Made by a program: the position numbers and the translations under genes. Below are positions 1 to 11,183 of a stretch of 64,000 bases of DNA, in pieces. Within the stretch, counting starts at the first letter, position 1; every line of letters begins with the position of its first letter. The notes beneath the pieces were generated by a model that saw only the letters and a program-made list of their open reading frames with translations, was not told the DNA's origin and did no database searches. Source of the stretch: Nyssa sinensis (Eukaryota > Streptophyta > Magnoliopsida > Cornales > Nyssaceae); NCBI GenBank assembly GCA_008638375.1, contig CM018052.1:28915239-28979238 (forward strand). The letters run 5' to 3'.

Positions 1-1421
1 AAATTTAGGCAAAAATTCTAAGTTAATTAATCTAAGTAAAGTATCATAATTAACATGTCCTAATCGAGCATGCCAAATATTTGAAGACTCAAGCAAGTAA
101 GCAGAAGAAACATTATTATTATTATTAAACTTTGGTACAATAGTCATAACATTCATCTTAAACAGCCCCTCACTCAAATAACCCTTTCCCACAAACATCT
201 CATTCTTAGTGAGTACAAATTTGTCAGACACAAAGACTAATTTGAAGCCATTCTTGCTAAGCAATGATCTAGAGACCAAGTTTTTGCAAATGTCAGACAC
301 ATGAAGCACATCGTTGAGAGTGAGTTCTTTGCTAGATGTCATTTTTAGTATCACCTTTCCACGTCCTTCAACTTTGGAACTTGAAGAATTACCCATGAAG
401 AGTTTTTCTTCATGCTCAACAGGTTTATAGGTAGAGAACATCCATTTATTTAAGCAAATGTGGCGTGTAGCCCCAGTGTCTACCCACCATTCTTTGGGGT
501 TTCCCACCAAGTTACATTCGAATAGAACGACAGAAAGATTCATCTCACCAACATCAACTGAAAGCCTGTCACATTCTGTCATGTTTGCTTGAGCATTTGG
601 TTTCCTTGAGTTCTTAGGTTTGCGACAGTCCTTTAAACGATGTCCTTGCTTACCACAGTTGTAGCATTTCCCTTTGAACTTCTTAGAAACTTAAGAAGGA
701 CCTTCTCCTTCACGCTACCTTTTATTCTTTGAGCCTTGTTCAACAACATTTGCCTTAGCCCCCATGGAATGATTTCTATTCTTCTTCTCAAATCCTTGGT
801 TGTCTTCTTCAATTCTTAGTCTCACTATCAATTCCTCAAGATTCATCTCTTTGCGTTTGTGCTTGAGATAATTCTTAAAGTCTTTCCATGATGGTGGCAG
901 TTTCTCAATCATAGCAGCCACTTGAAATGAATCACTTAGAGACATTCCTTCAACATGGATGTCATAGAGGATCACTTATAAATCTTGAACTTGGCTTATA
1001 ACTGTTTTATGGTCCACCATCTTGTAGTCAAGAAATTTGCCAACTATGAATTTCTTCATGCCAACATCCTCGATTTTGTATTTCTTGTCCAAAGAGTCCC
1101 ATAGTTGCTTTGCTGTTTTGATTGAATAATTTACATTATATAATTTATTATCCAATCCATTAAAAACACAATTTCTACACAAGAAATCTCCATGTTTCCA
1201 TGCATCAACGGTAGCCACTTTTTCCTTATCAGTTTCTCATTCAGCAAGTATAGGAGAATCTTCATGAATGAACCTTGCCAAGTTCGAGGTTGTGAGATAG
1301 AAGATCATCTTCTGTTGCCAACGTTTAAAATCCGTGCCACTGAATTTTTCAGGCTTCTCTCTATGAGACAAATTCATGGTGGGTGCATTACTTGTAGGTG
1401 CATTGCTTGTAGAGGTCATTT
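1..1421 (-). pseudogene. copia gag and start of pol (protease, GAG-pre-integrase)
   Basis: From a likely start at 1421 the product has a copia gag (UBN2-type) region with KFSGTDFKRWQQKM near the N-terminus and IEKLPPSWKDFKNYLKH further on. A CCHC zinc knuckle (CYNCGKQGHRLKDC, about 625-665) follows, then the aspartic protease site WWVDTGATRHIC (about 455-490) and the pre-integrase motif WHARLGHV at 50-75. These would package the RNA and process the polyprotein. The gag blocks lie in one frame but are broken by stop codons near 1234, 976 and 715, so this is a decayed copy. Integrase, RT and RNase H would lie to the left of the window. Confidence 0.85.
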
Positions 1422-1639
1422 CTGTTACAAAAACAGAAAGTTTTGTCTCAAGATTTATTAAACAAAAATCTACTAAACAGAACTTAATAAGTACAAACTC
1501 CACTAAATAGAACTTTAATAAGTAGAACAAAATCCACTTAAACAGAACTGATTTTATAAAACAGAGAAGTTTATAAAAACAGATTCAACGTTTTATAAAC
1601 CAATGAATATTCAATTAAACAGTGAAGTGTCTAAATGAA

Positions 1640-1960
1640 AAACAGATTCAATGTTTTATAAAAACAGTGAACAGTGAATAACAATTTATATGAAATAGAT
1701 TCAAACAGTGTATATATAAGCAGATTCGACCAGTATATATATATAAACAAATTGAAACAATATATTTGAACATTACTATATTTATATATATATATATATA
1801 ACAAAACAGTAGTATATATATAATATAACAATACTATATATCTATATATATAATATAATAAAATAGTACTATATATAACAGTACTGTATATATATATATA
1901 TAGTAAAACAGTATATATATAATATGACAGTACTGTATATATATATGTAACAGTATATTT
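1640..1960. repeat. TA-rich microsatellite tract in the copia leader
   Basis: Runs of TATATA alternate with ACAGTA-type interruptions over about 300 bases between gag and the LTR-proximal sequence. No coding potential is visible; the short ORF across it is low complexity. Confidence 0.7.
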
Positions 1961-2328
1961 TAACAGGCAAAATAATCAGATTCTTCTTAAGTTGTTAAGT
2001 TGTATGCTTGTAATATACTGAGAATAAATACATATATGTATATATATACTGTTACACGAATTAAACAAAATGGAAACACTGTTATAATAAATTAAAACCA
2101 GAATGAAAGACATTGTATTAAAATAAACTCACTGTTATTAAAGTTTAAACAGAATTAAATCCGAGCCTTGTGAAATTCATAATTTCCTTCAGACGAATTT
2201 GCTCACTCTCGGTGCTCAAAGTGATGAGCAATCGTCTCTTAAGATAGAACGGATTTCGATTCTACAGAAGCAACACTTCAATCTTTAGAACCCTACGAAC
2301 ACAACAATGGCAACACTCGAACTTGACT

Positions 2329-2366
<38 letters not shown>

Positions 2367-2407
2367 ACGCAATATTTTGAATGGAATGGAATGCAATGAG
2401 GGTCTGG

Positions 2408-2415
2408 TATTTATA
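2408..2415 (-). promoter_or_regulatory. TATA box of the copia LTR
   Basis: The - strand reads CCTATAAATACC here, followed about 25-40 bases downstream by a plausible start region. This is the only strong TATA element in the LTR and marks the U3/R junction. Confidence 0.6.
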
Positions 2416-2534
2416 GGCTTCTTCATGATTTTTTGGTACAGTCATGAAGGTTCAGTTGTGTTTGTTCATGGCGAACAGACACAGGCGCAACCATAGAAAC
2501 AGACGACTGTTCAGTCAAACCAACGCCATCGCAA

Positions 2535-2690
2535 AAAGACGGCGTTTAGGACTCCCAACGGTAACCGTACGCATGTCGCAAAATGACTGCATTTTGGACT
2601 CCCAACGGTAACCATACGTATAACGCAAAACGACAGCGTTTCAGAATCCGAATGGTAACTTAAACGCAAGTTTAAAACGACTGCGTTTTC
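2535..2690 (-). repeat. Three ~47-bp U3 repeats with AAACG..CGTTT palindromes
   Basis: The phrase ACTCCCAACGGTAACC occurs at 2551 and 2598 and in a diverged form near 2645, a 47-base spacing. Between copies lie imperfect palindromes such as AAAACGACTGCGTTTT. The repeats lie 120-280 bases upstream of the LTR TATA box, where LTR enhancers usually lie. Confidence 0.65.
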
Positions 2691-3165
2691 TAGTTTGGAA
2701 AATTTTAAATAAATTTTTTCCAAAAAGATATATACACAGCAAGCCCAAGCCCAAGCCAGAGCCCGATTCGATGCAGGGTGACGACGGCGTACGCGCGCGT
2801 GTGTGGTAAACCAAGCATGTGCTAGGTCCTTCCCCCTTCCACAAAACTAGGGTGCCCCTTGGGGCCCAAACCCCATTCCAAGGTAGGTGTATATATACTA
2901 ATAAAAGGCCTTGTACCCATCCTATGTAGGACACAAGCTTTTTGCACAAGCTTCAAGCTTTTGTTACCATTCCCAAGTGGTGATGTTTTGAGGCAATTTC
3001 TCATTCACTCCTTAATGGTTTTAAGCAACCCAATATTTAATCTTCATCTCCTCATGGAGGAGAACACACTTCCATGTGGACCCACTAAAATTCATTTGTG
3101 GGACCCACATTAATTTTAGCTCAAAGTTAGCTAATTATAATGCTCAAACCCATTATTTTCCAACA

Positions 3166-3660
3166 GGTTGTTCATTATTTTTGTGGATAATCTACCGAAA
3201 TCTATAGGACTGTTGGAGTTGAAGAATCTATTCATGAAGTTTGGAGTGGTTAAAGATGTTTTTATCCCTATGAAATAAGGGCAATAACTGGTTCTTATTT
3301 TGGTTTTGTGAGATATGATTGCTCGGTAGTGGCAAAGGTAGCATCTTGAAAGGCAACTGGCCCATGGTGTTGAGATAAAGAGCTTACTGCGAAAATGGCT
3401 AATTTTGGGGGGTATTAAGATAAGAAGATGGAGAATGTATTTAGTTTTGGGTATGGCCAGAATCAATCACAATGTTTGAGAACTATGATGGACAAGAATG
3501 TAAATCTAAAAGGTGGAATTGTTAGGAAGTCCCGTTATGTACCCACAGTAGCAGAGGTGAGTTGTGATGCTACTCAATCTCAACCATCTTTTGTAGAAGT
3601 TGTAAAGGGTGTATCATCATCCCAACAATCAGTTTCCATTGTAGTAAATGAGGAAAGAGG
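3166..3660 (+). pseudogene. L1-type LINE ORF1, 5' fragment (RRM-like domain)
   Basis: The + strand starting near 3171 translates as FIIFVDNLPKSIG followed by LKNLFMKFGVVKDVFIPM, the beta1 and helix/beta2 parts of an RNA-recognition motif as found in plant L1 ORF1 proteins. A stop follows (about 3277), then a frame-shifted continuation to about 3660 with SFVEVVKG, a motif typical of the region after the RRM. ORF1 would bind LINE RNA. The 5' end is lost at the copia boundary; the 3' part resumes at 15291 across the gypsy insertion. Confidence 0.8.
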
Positions 3661-3671
3661 CAAATTATTCT

Positions 3672-4270
3672 TCAGGGTATTCTGAGTATTTGATAAATGA
3701 CCAAATCTCGAAATACCAAGGTGGAAATGTCGAGCCCTATGTAAATTTATTGATGTTGTAGCAATATATCTGGATTTCCCAAATTTGAACCAAGAGCAAT
3801 TTAATTGTGGCTTCTTCTAGGATGTCTACCATGAGGCAAGGGGTGGCTAGGGCATCCGCGAAACTATTTTTAGCCCTAGGTATGTAGTAGAATTGTACAT
3901 CTTTGAACTTAGTTATCATTGTCTCCGGGTATTGGTGGTAAGGTAGGATCTTTTCCTTTCTGATTTTCTACTTCCTCTAGACTTGGCCAATAACGAGGGT
4001 TGAGTCCCCATATACATCTAAGAATTTGACTTTCAGTTCTAAAGCCGCTTGCAGACCCACTATACAGGCTTCATATTTTGTGGTATTCTTGGTTAAAGGG
4101 TATTGCAACTTTATGGCTAGAGGTGTGTGTGACCCATCTGGGGCTACTAAAAGCTTGCCAATGCTATATCCTTTCTTGTTGGCAGCGCCATCAAAGAAAA
4201 GACACCACCTATCCTCATGAATCTGCATGATTTCTTCATCTGGGAATTCAGCTTCCTTAACCACTTCACC
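3672..4270 (-). pseudogene. Tat element RNase H and integrase stub
   Basis: The - strand gives RWCLFFDGAANKKG, then TKYEACIVGLQAALEL and VYGDSTLVI, the D..E..D pattern of RNase H. It continues with FYYIPRAKNSFADALAT, the usual end of the domain, and PWYFEIWSFIKYSEYPEE, the segment just before the integrase zinc finger. Stops separate these blocks. The coding homology stops at about 3672, directly against LINE sequence, so the integrase catalytic core is deleted. Confidence 0.82.
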
Positions 4271-4559
4271 CTCAACTGGGCTGTCTGTTAGGTAGTCGAT
4301 CCCGGCCTTTCCTTTGATTTTTGAGTTATGTGCACTATGTCAAACTTTGCAAGTAATAGTAGCCACCAAACAGTGCGACTTGATAGAGCCGATTTTTCAA
4401 AGAGATACTTCTCGGGGTCCATGAGATAAACCAATTATATTGTATAGCCCATCATGTAATGATAGAGTTTTTGGGTAACCCAAACAAGATTAGTGTACGT
4501 CTTTTCATGGGCATTATAGTTTTGCTCATAGGAGATCAATTTCAACTCACATAGTAAAC

Positions 4560-5660
4560 GACCTTCTCCGTTCTTTCTTGTGTTCTATTTTGGGCTAACA
4601 TGACTCTAACGACTGTATCACTTATAGTGAGGTACAGTAATATTAGAACGCCAAGTTGTGGGGGAACAAGGATTGGCTGTTTGGTCAGATATTATTTGAT
4701 CTTTTCAAAAGCCTCTTAGCATAAAGGATTCCACTTTTTGGGAGAATCTTTATTCAGGAGTTTGAAAATGGTTTCACAGTGAATGGTGAGCTGCAATATA
4801 AATTTGTTGATGTATTGAAGTCTCCCTAAGAAGCCCTAAACTTGCTTCTCTGTTTTAGGCGAAGGCATTTCCATAATGGCTTTGATTTTTATGGGATCCA
4901 CCTCTATCCTTCTTTGACTTCTCATGAAGCTTAGAAGTTTTTTTGACATGACCTCGATTATACACTTTTGAGGGTTTAGTCTCATTCTGTATTTCCTAAT
5001 TCTCTCGAAGAACTTTCGTAGGTAGTTGGAATAACCTTCTCTGCCTTTAGATTTTATGATCACATCATCGAAATAGACTTTGACCTCTTTATGAATAAGG
5101 TCATGTAGGATGGTAGTGGGTTCCCTGTAATATGTAGCCCCTATATTTTTCAGGCCGAAAGGCATGACTGTGTAGTAGTATGTCCCCCACTATGTTATGA
5201 AGGTAGTTTTTTCCATGTGATCGGGGTGCATCTTGATTTGATTATACCCTCTGAAGCCATCTACAAAGGATATCATGGCATATTGAGTTGTATTGTCTAC
5301 CAAAAGGTCTATGTTTGGTAAGGAAAAGTCAACTTTTGGATAAGTTTTGTTGAGATCCCTATAGTCAACGCACATGCAGACTCGCCCATTCTTTTTGGGG
5401 ACATGTACAATATTTACTAACCATTATAGGTATTCGACCATAGCCAATAACCCTACAACTAACTGTTTGTCAACTTCCTCTTTGATTTTGAAGGACCACT
5501 CTTTCTTGAGTTTCCTCAATTTCTATTTGAGTGGTTTGGCATCAGGATAGGTTAGGATTTTGTGTTGGATTATGTTTATGTCCAATCCGAGCATGTCCTT
5601 GTAGGACCATGCGAAGACATCTTGGGATTCTCTTAACAGTTCAGACAGGATTTCTTGTTC
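4560..5660 (-). pseudogene. Tat element reverse transcriptase
   Basis: Segments on the - strand read CVDYRDLNKTYPKVDF, FVDGFRGYNQIKMHP, MPFGLKNIGATY and VYFDDVIIKSKG, which are RT palm motifs; the catalytic box is FDD rather than the common MDD. Downstream PLTIHC- and FEKIK-like remnants of the RT/RNase H connection run to about 4560. Stops near 5190 and 4836 and elsewhere break the frame. It would copy the element RNA to cDNA. Confidence 0.85.
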
Positions 5661-5663
5661 ACC

Positions 5664-6487
5664 TTAGCTAAGGATTGCGCCGATTTTGACTTGTTTAGTC
5701 TCACCTTTTAACCTTAGGTTAATGGTCACCGTTTGTTCTATGATAGGTTGATCCTTATCTTGAAATTTGGTGACTATTTTAGCCAAGTCTATTAGAAACT
5801 TTCTATCCTTTATGTCAAGATTACTGTATTCTTCAAATTCATTATCATGTTCATTTTTTGCAGTTAAAGGATACTCAGAAAAAGAATTTATTTCATCGAA
5901 GGAAGGAAAAATAAAATCAGCGAGTTTTTTAAGATTAATAAAATCTAAAGAAAACAAGTCTACGGACTCGGAGTCAAAAGTATTGTCGGAATCTGTATCA
6001 ATCAAATCTGAGTAATCGAATTTTTGCTCAAGCTGTTCATCTAAAGTTGGCACCCCTTTGACTAGGAGATAATTGTTGATTGAAGCTCAGATGGGTGTAA
6101 TGTTTTTTAGATCTTCTCCCGTGTTTCTTATGGAGATCATTTCAACCATATCATCAGTGAGTTCCATCTTGGCGAAACATTTTGTTAGTCCTCCGAACTC
6201 TTTAATCCAATCTTCCTGCTAAGGATCATGTTGTTCAACTGGTACCACCACCTCCTTATCAAAACCACATATGTAGTCTCTAAATATTTCCTAACTGGGA
6301 ACTCTAGTCTTGGCCTTAGCATTGTACCATGGCTTAGGAAATCCGTAGTATGGATAGTCCTTTCTTTGCTTGACAAAGCTCTCATTCAAGGTAGGGAAGT
6401 AAGGTTTTATTTGTACGAGCTTAAGGGGCAGCCCCTGTCCTCTAGCAATTTTCTTGGCTCATGTAGCCAAAGACTTGTCACAAAAAT
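5664..6487 (-). pseudogene. Tat element pol region between protease and RT
   Basis: The - strand carries QGLPLKLVQIKPYFPTL and YPYYGFPKPWYNAKAKTR, segments seen between protease and RT in Tat-lineage pol. An acidic stretch (129-aa frame at 5664-6053) and the N-terminal RT extension with DQPIIEQTVTINLRLKG follow. Its right edge at 6487 is the solo-LTR insertion; the reading frame continues at 10258. Confidence 0.7.
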
Positions 6488-7113
6488 TGTCACGACCCTG
6501 AAACTCACCCCATGCCGATTACGGAGATGCGACTACCACCGCTCGGCCCAGTGGCCGGTGGGTGGACCGAAAATGGCAGTGCAAACTTTATTTTAATGCA
6601 TAAAAGGGGTTTTGAGGAAGCGTGAAAACTTTTTTCGCACGTCCGCCCAAAACTGCCACTCACAATGTACAATTCACAGACATATAGAACTTGCTAAATT
6701 CTTAAAACTTAAATATCTTACATGATCATTGTCTTTAGGGACTTAATTACAAAACTTGTCCAAAATAAATACAACAAAAGTATTGACGATCTACTCATCT
6801 TGACATTCCCAAATCATGTCTACTGAAAACTTGTCCTTAGTTAATTTCACATTTAACCAAAATGCTAACACAAACGTGGAGCCCCCGACACCTTTCCTTA
6901 ATATGGGCAAGGCTCTCATTCATCTTCGTTACCTAAAAAATTCATGGGTATCAATTCCATGTGAGCTTTATGAAAAGCTCGTGCGTAATTTTGACACCTT
7001 GTCATTGGTTTCAACTGGTAGTGGGTTAAGTATAAGAGAGTTCATAAAACAATCATTACCAATTGCTCATGCAATTCAAATATAGAACACAGGAATCTTA
7101 AAATAGATAGCAT

Positions 7114-7300
7114 GAAGCATTAAAAGCATTCAGGCTAGGCATTTAGTTCATTAAATACAAAGTACAGGAATCTTCAAAGCACATACATGAAGCATTCAAG
7201 GCATTCAAGTAAGACATTTATTTCACAAATCATTGAAGTATAAAACACGAAGCATTCAAGGCATTCGAGTAAAGCTTTTATTTCTCAATACGAAACACAA
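7114..7300 (+). repeat. Three diverged 60-75-bp repeats
   Basis: GAAGCATT followed by (A/C)A(A/G)GCATTC recurs at about 7114, 7189 and 7249, each followed by a CATTTAGTTCA- or CATTTATTTCA-like phrase. No function is visible. Confidence 0.5.
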
Positions 7301-8589
7301 GGATTTAGTTTAGCTATAATTGAAAGCATAAATCCTTTGATCGTGAAATATGAATTTACAGATCATATTCAAAGTAATGGGGGATAAACCTTCTACCATT
7401 TCATAACTTGTCATCTTTTCACTTTACACAAGAATCTGTATTGATCTGGACTCTAAGCTTAACACAAGGTCAATATAATTTATATTAATACACGACTTGA
7501 ACATAAGAGAATCTGTTGCTTATGGGATAAGTCTTCTACCACGCATTTCATAATTATGAGCACTTATGCACTTTTTATCTTGCATTACCAGTTCACAAAT
7601 AGAGGTATTTAAAACCCAGTTGTCAAATAGATGTTTTTTGAGAGCATTTTAAACATAACTTTCAAGGTAGATGTTTTTCAAGAGCATTTAAACCCAACTT
7701 TCAAAAATACTTTAACAAAGTCTTAAGATTTCTTAAACATGACTTTCAGAGTATTTAAAATATGGCTGGAATAAAATATTCACTTTCGAGAGGAACTTAA
7801 CACAACTTTGCAGTTAAAACAGACATGCCGAAGTAAGAACTTTATAACAGTTGGCATTTAAAACAAGTACATTTACAGTTATGATAATATTTGAAAATGG
7901 AACAAGTAGCATATTTAAAACACGAGTCGTGTAAATACAGGAATTTGAATTTAAAACACTTCATAATCATAGAGTTAAAATCTCCACTTCAAAGTCCAGG
8001 ATTACTCACCTTGGTTTCCGGGGTTGGTGCTACTGGTGGGCTTTTCCCTTTCTTTTGTAGCTCCTAAGAACAATTTATGGAAAGTCTATTAATTCTACAT
8101 TTAATTTAAATCACCACCTATTTGGTGTTTTTAATTTTATTCTTAGAACTGGTGATTCTTAATTTCCTAGAATAGGCCTTATCCCATTTTAAATCGGGCT
8201 ATTCGTAGTCAAGTTTGACTCTTAGGAGTAGTTAAACAACTTGTATTTTCATGTGTCTTAGTTTTTAGTACTTAATTTAACAATGTGGATCTCACCGTTG
8301 GGTCCAAAACGCCGAAAAAAGTCAAATTAGACCCTTTTGGACTTCCATTTGGCTTCGGGCATCATTAAGGGTAAAATGATAATTATTACATTTTACGTGT
8401 CCTAGTTTTTAGAACTCTATTTTGTAAAATGGACCTTGCTAATGGGTTCAGAATGTCAAAAAAATTCAAAATATCCTACTCTTTTATTTTATTTGGGCAA
8501 CAATACATTTTATCATAATTAATTTAAATTAATTATTTTATTTAATAATATATTTATATATTACTCATTTTATTACACAAGTGCCACGG

Positions 8590-8652
8590 TGGTACAGTGG
8601 CACACGAGTGGTGCTTAAGTTCCCACGTGCACAGAGGTTGAAGGTTCAAACC
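8590..8652 (+). other. tRNA-like pol III A and B boxes (possible SINE head)
   Basis: TGGTACAGTGG at 8590-8600 fits the A-box consensus and GGTTCAAACC at 8643-8652 fits the B box, with tRNA-like spacing. A matching SINE tail and target duplication were not found, so this may be a SINE remnant or a chance tRNA-like stretch. Confidence 0.4.
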
Positions 8653-10257
8653 TAGGGAGCTACGACTCCCCCTTTTGTTTTATTTTTGGTTTGCCAAACA
8701 ACGGACAAGAGGCCAATCCAGGGATAGGATATCCCAAGTCCGAACAGGTTTAGAAAATCAGGGATTCTATTTGCGTAGCCAAATAGACCGAATCCCTTTT
8801 AAATAAAAACCCAATGCCCAAAACAGTGTAGTTTCATTTAACCGTTTCTGCATCTAGTCTCGTTCCGACCTAAAACTGACCCGACCAAACATTGTTCATC
8901 TTCTCCATCGAATTGGCTACTGTAGGACTAGTTTTTAAAAAATTTTAATTCTATTTCGTGAGGTTTTAAGCAGTCTTTTGGCCTGCTTTCTGTTCCTATG
9001 ATCTTCTGAAACACTAAGTAAGATTTTGGCATTGGTTTTAGGGGTGAAATGAGCTAGATAGCTCTAATGGAGCTTCAATGCAACTCTGAATATTCGGATC
9101 GCTCATGGCCATTCCTTCGCCAAAACTAGTAGGGTTTGGCTTGATGTGATCTTCCCAACATGGGGACTTAATTCCCGTTTTAAAAATCAAGCTTAGTGTT
9201 TTATTTTAGAGGTTGGGTTTTTGGATCGTGATCTGCAACTCGGTCTTTCTCTTTTGTTCTTGGTCTATTTTTAAATATGGTTAGTGTTTTGAAATCCTTA
9301 GGTCATCTAGTTTCTAACCCAAGTGACAGGAACCCGTTTCTTACTAGTTGTTTTAGACCCACCTTAAGAACTACCATCAATGGCGGATTTTTATGTTTTT
9401 TGTATTATCAGCCCTCTTAGGTCTTATTTTCACTCCAAAATTCCAGTACAACACCAACAAAAGCCATGCATGTGCCCTAGCCTTATTAACAACATGTAAA
9501 CACTAAAGTTTTTTTCTAGAAAGATAAAATTTAGGTTCAGGTATTTTTACCTTCAACATGGGTACTTCTCCCTCCTCGGGTTCGATTCTGAGTCCTCTTA
9601 AGCCTTCTGATTGATGGACTTCAGATAGCCATGCAAGACTTGGCTTTCCTCCTTCTCCTTCTCATTCTTCGTCTTCTTCTTCTCTCTCTTTCTCTCTCTC
9701 TCTAGCCGCAGGTCTGGATTTGGAGTTAACACTCACTCAAACTTCTCATGCAAGGGTCTAATTACAAACCATATAATCTCAAGGCTTGCGCACAAATGAT
9801 GAGGGATTTGCATGAAATCCCATTGGTTGTGAGAGTGGTGCAATGGGGTGTTGACACCTCATTGCTTTCGCATTTTCCCGCACAATTCTACTTTATATCC
9901 TTTTCTTTTAGGCTATCATAGCACATATGTGCTGATAACCTAATGGGTTTTGACTTAGCATAAGTCTCTTGGTGTCTAGGTCTAGGGTTCAACTCCTTGG
10001 GCTAACACTTTTTGGCCTTCTTTTCTTCTTTTCTTTTTATCTGCTTTTTGTTGAGATTTTGCGCTTTAATCTCATTTTTACTATTTTATATATTTTCTTC
10101 ATGTGTCGATTTTCATTAGTAGGCAAATCGTAATCTTATTATTTTTTTGTAGCCTATATTTCCTTAATTTAATTTTCTTCAATCATTATTTTGCTTCTTA
10201 AAGTCTCTAATGTTTAATTAGCAACTTAATCATCAATAATTGGGTTGGGTTGTTATA

Positions 10258-10900
10258 GAAATCTTCCTCAGTAGGTGAATATCCTAGCCCGAATGTGTAT
10301 TCTCTTTCTGGTTGGCGAGGTGGTGTAGGTAGACCTTGCAAATTGAATCCATGGCCCTTGCTTGGCATATATCCCATGTAGACCATCATATTTATCACGG
10401 CTTGTTTGTATAAGCCTCTATCAAGTACTTGTTTTATCTTAAGACTCCCTATACGTACGGTCGAAGCCTAAAAAAGGTAAATCCTTGGCATTGTGTTAGA
10501 TCCCTAGTATGGGAAGAACATTGCCGACAGGATCAACGTCCCCTTGTATAGTGACTACCCCTATTTGACAAGTGAATTTGAGCTGCAGATGTAGAGAGGA
10601 TGCTATCACTTTCATTTCACGTAACTATGACCTTTCAAGTAGCAAATTGAAGGATGTCGGGATGTCTAGTACTTGAAAATATGTGGTGCTTTTAACCGGG
10701 CCGAGTTTCATGGTAAGTGTCATGACCCCTACAATTTCCTTTCAAGTATTGTTATATGCCCTAACTGCTTAGGCTAATGGAATAAGATCGGCTACTTCTA
10801 AGCCAAGGCATTTTGCAGTCCTAAGAGGACAAAAGTTGAGAGCAGAGTCGTTGTCAATGAGCACCATAGGTATCCTCTTTTCGAGGGCATCTATAGTAAT
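10258..10900 (-). pseudogene. Tat element protease and G-patch-like stretch
   Basis: The - strand from about 10900 reads RIPMVLIDNDSALNFCPLRT, the Tat-type protease active site (D-N-D-S here). MTLTMKLGPVKSTTYFQVLD and IPTSFNLLLERS follow. Further on (10398-10258) comes MGYMPSKGHGFNLQG with FGLGYSPTEEDF, a glycine-rich G-patch-like segment known from this lineage. At least two stops interrupt it. The protease would mature the polyprotein. Confidence 0.78.
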
Positions 10901-11183
10901 ATGCAGAGCCTTAATGTAGTCGGCCCTACCTTTTGGTAAGTCATGATCAGTGAAAGTGATAATATTGTTGAATTGGACCCCTTTAATGATTTGCGTAAGT
11001 TATTTGGGGGTAGTGGTGGTAGGAACCTGTGCTTTATTGAGATGCCTCAAAATAATATGTCTGTGTGGAAGGATGATGTCAATAACCCCTATACTGAGAT
11101 GTTGGCTTGTGTTTTCTTGAACTATTTGAGGAGCTCATCTTCGATAGGAACCTAAAGTAGGACTCCTATTGATTCTTTGGGCT

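Larger units (their letters stand above)
1..3165 (-). mobile_element. Ty1/copia LTR retrotransposon, cut by the window start
   Basis: The - strand reads, right to left, as a 5' LTR (its end at 3165 begins TGTTGG), an AT-rich leader, gag, a zinc knuckle, the protease active site and the GAG-pre-integrase motif, where the window ends. The order gag, protease, pre-integrase is that of Ty1/copia. It abuts LINE ORF1 sequence at 3166, so it probably inserted in the LINE; its other end lies outside the window, so the target duplication cannot be checked. In-frame stops make it non-functional. Confidence 0.88.
2160..3165 (-). repeat. 5' LTR of the copia element (inner edge uncertain)
   Basis: The outer end, at 3165 on the - strand, begins TGTTGGAAAATAATGGG, a canonical TG start. 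A TATA box (2408-2415), a downstream (CT)n(TA)n tract and a GC-richer R/U5 region follow. I could not place the inner end or a primer binding site with confidence; the 3' LTR is outside the window, so the length (about 1 kb) is an estimate. Confidence 0.6.
6488..10257. mobile_element. 3.77-kb solo-LTR-like insertion in the Tat pol
   Basis: The insert begins TGTCACGACCC and ends GGGTTGTTATA, which are imperfect inverted ends. It is flanked by AAAAT (6483-6487) and GAAAT (10258-10262), an imperfect 5-bp duplication. Removing it and one flank copy rejoins the pol frame at the expected place. Long LTRs with such ends and no coding capacity fit a solo LTR of a Del/Tekay-type gypsy element; that assignment is inference. 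Only short ORFs are present, the longest 89 codons at 6816-7085, which I do not recognise. Confidence 0.65.

Noticed and set aside
9950..10000. Second tRNA-like stretch (GGGTTCAACTCC resembles a B box)
   Set aside because: No good A box at the right distance.
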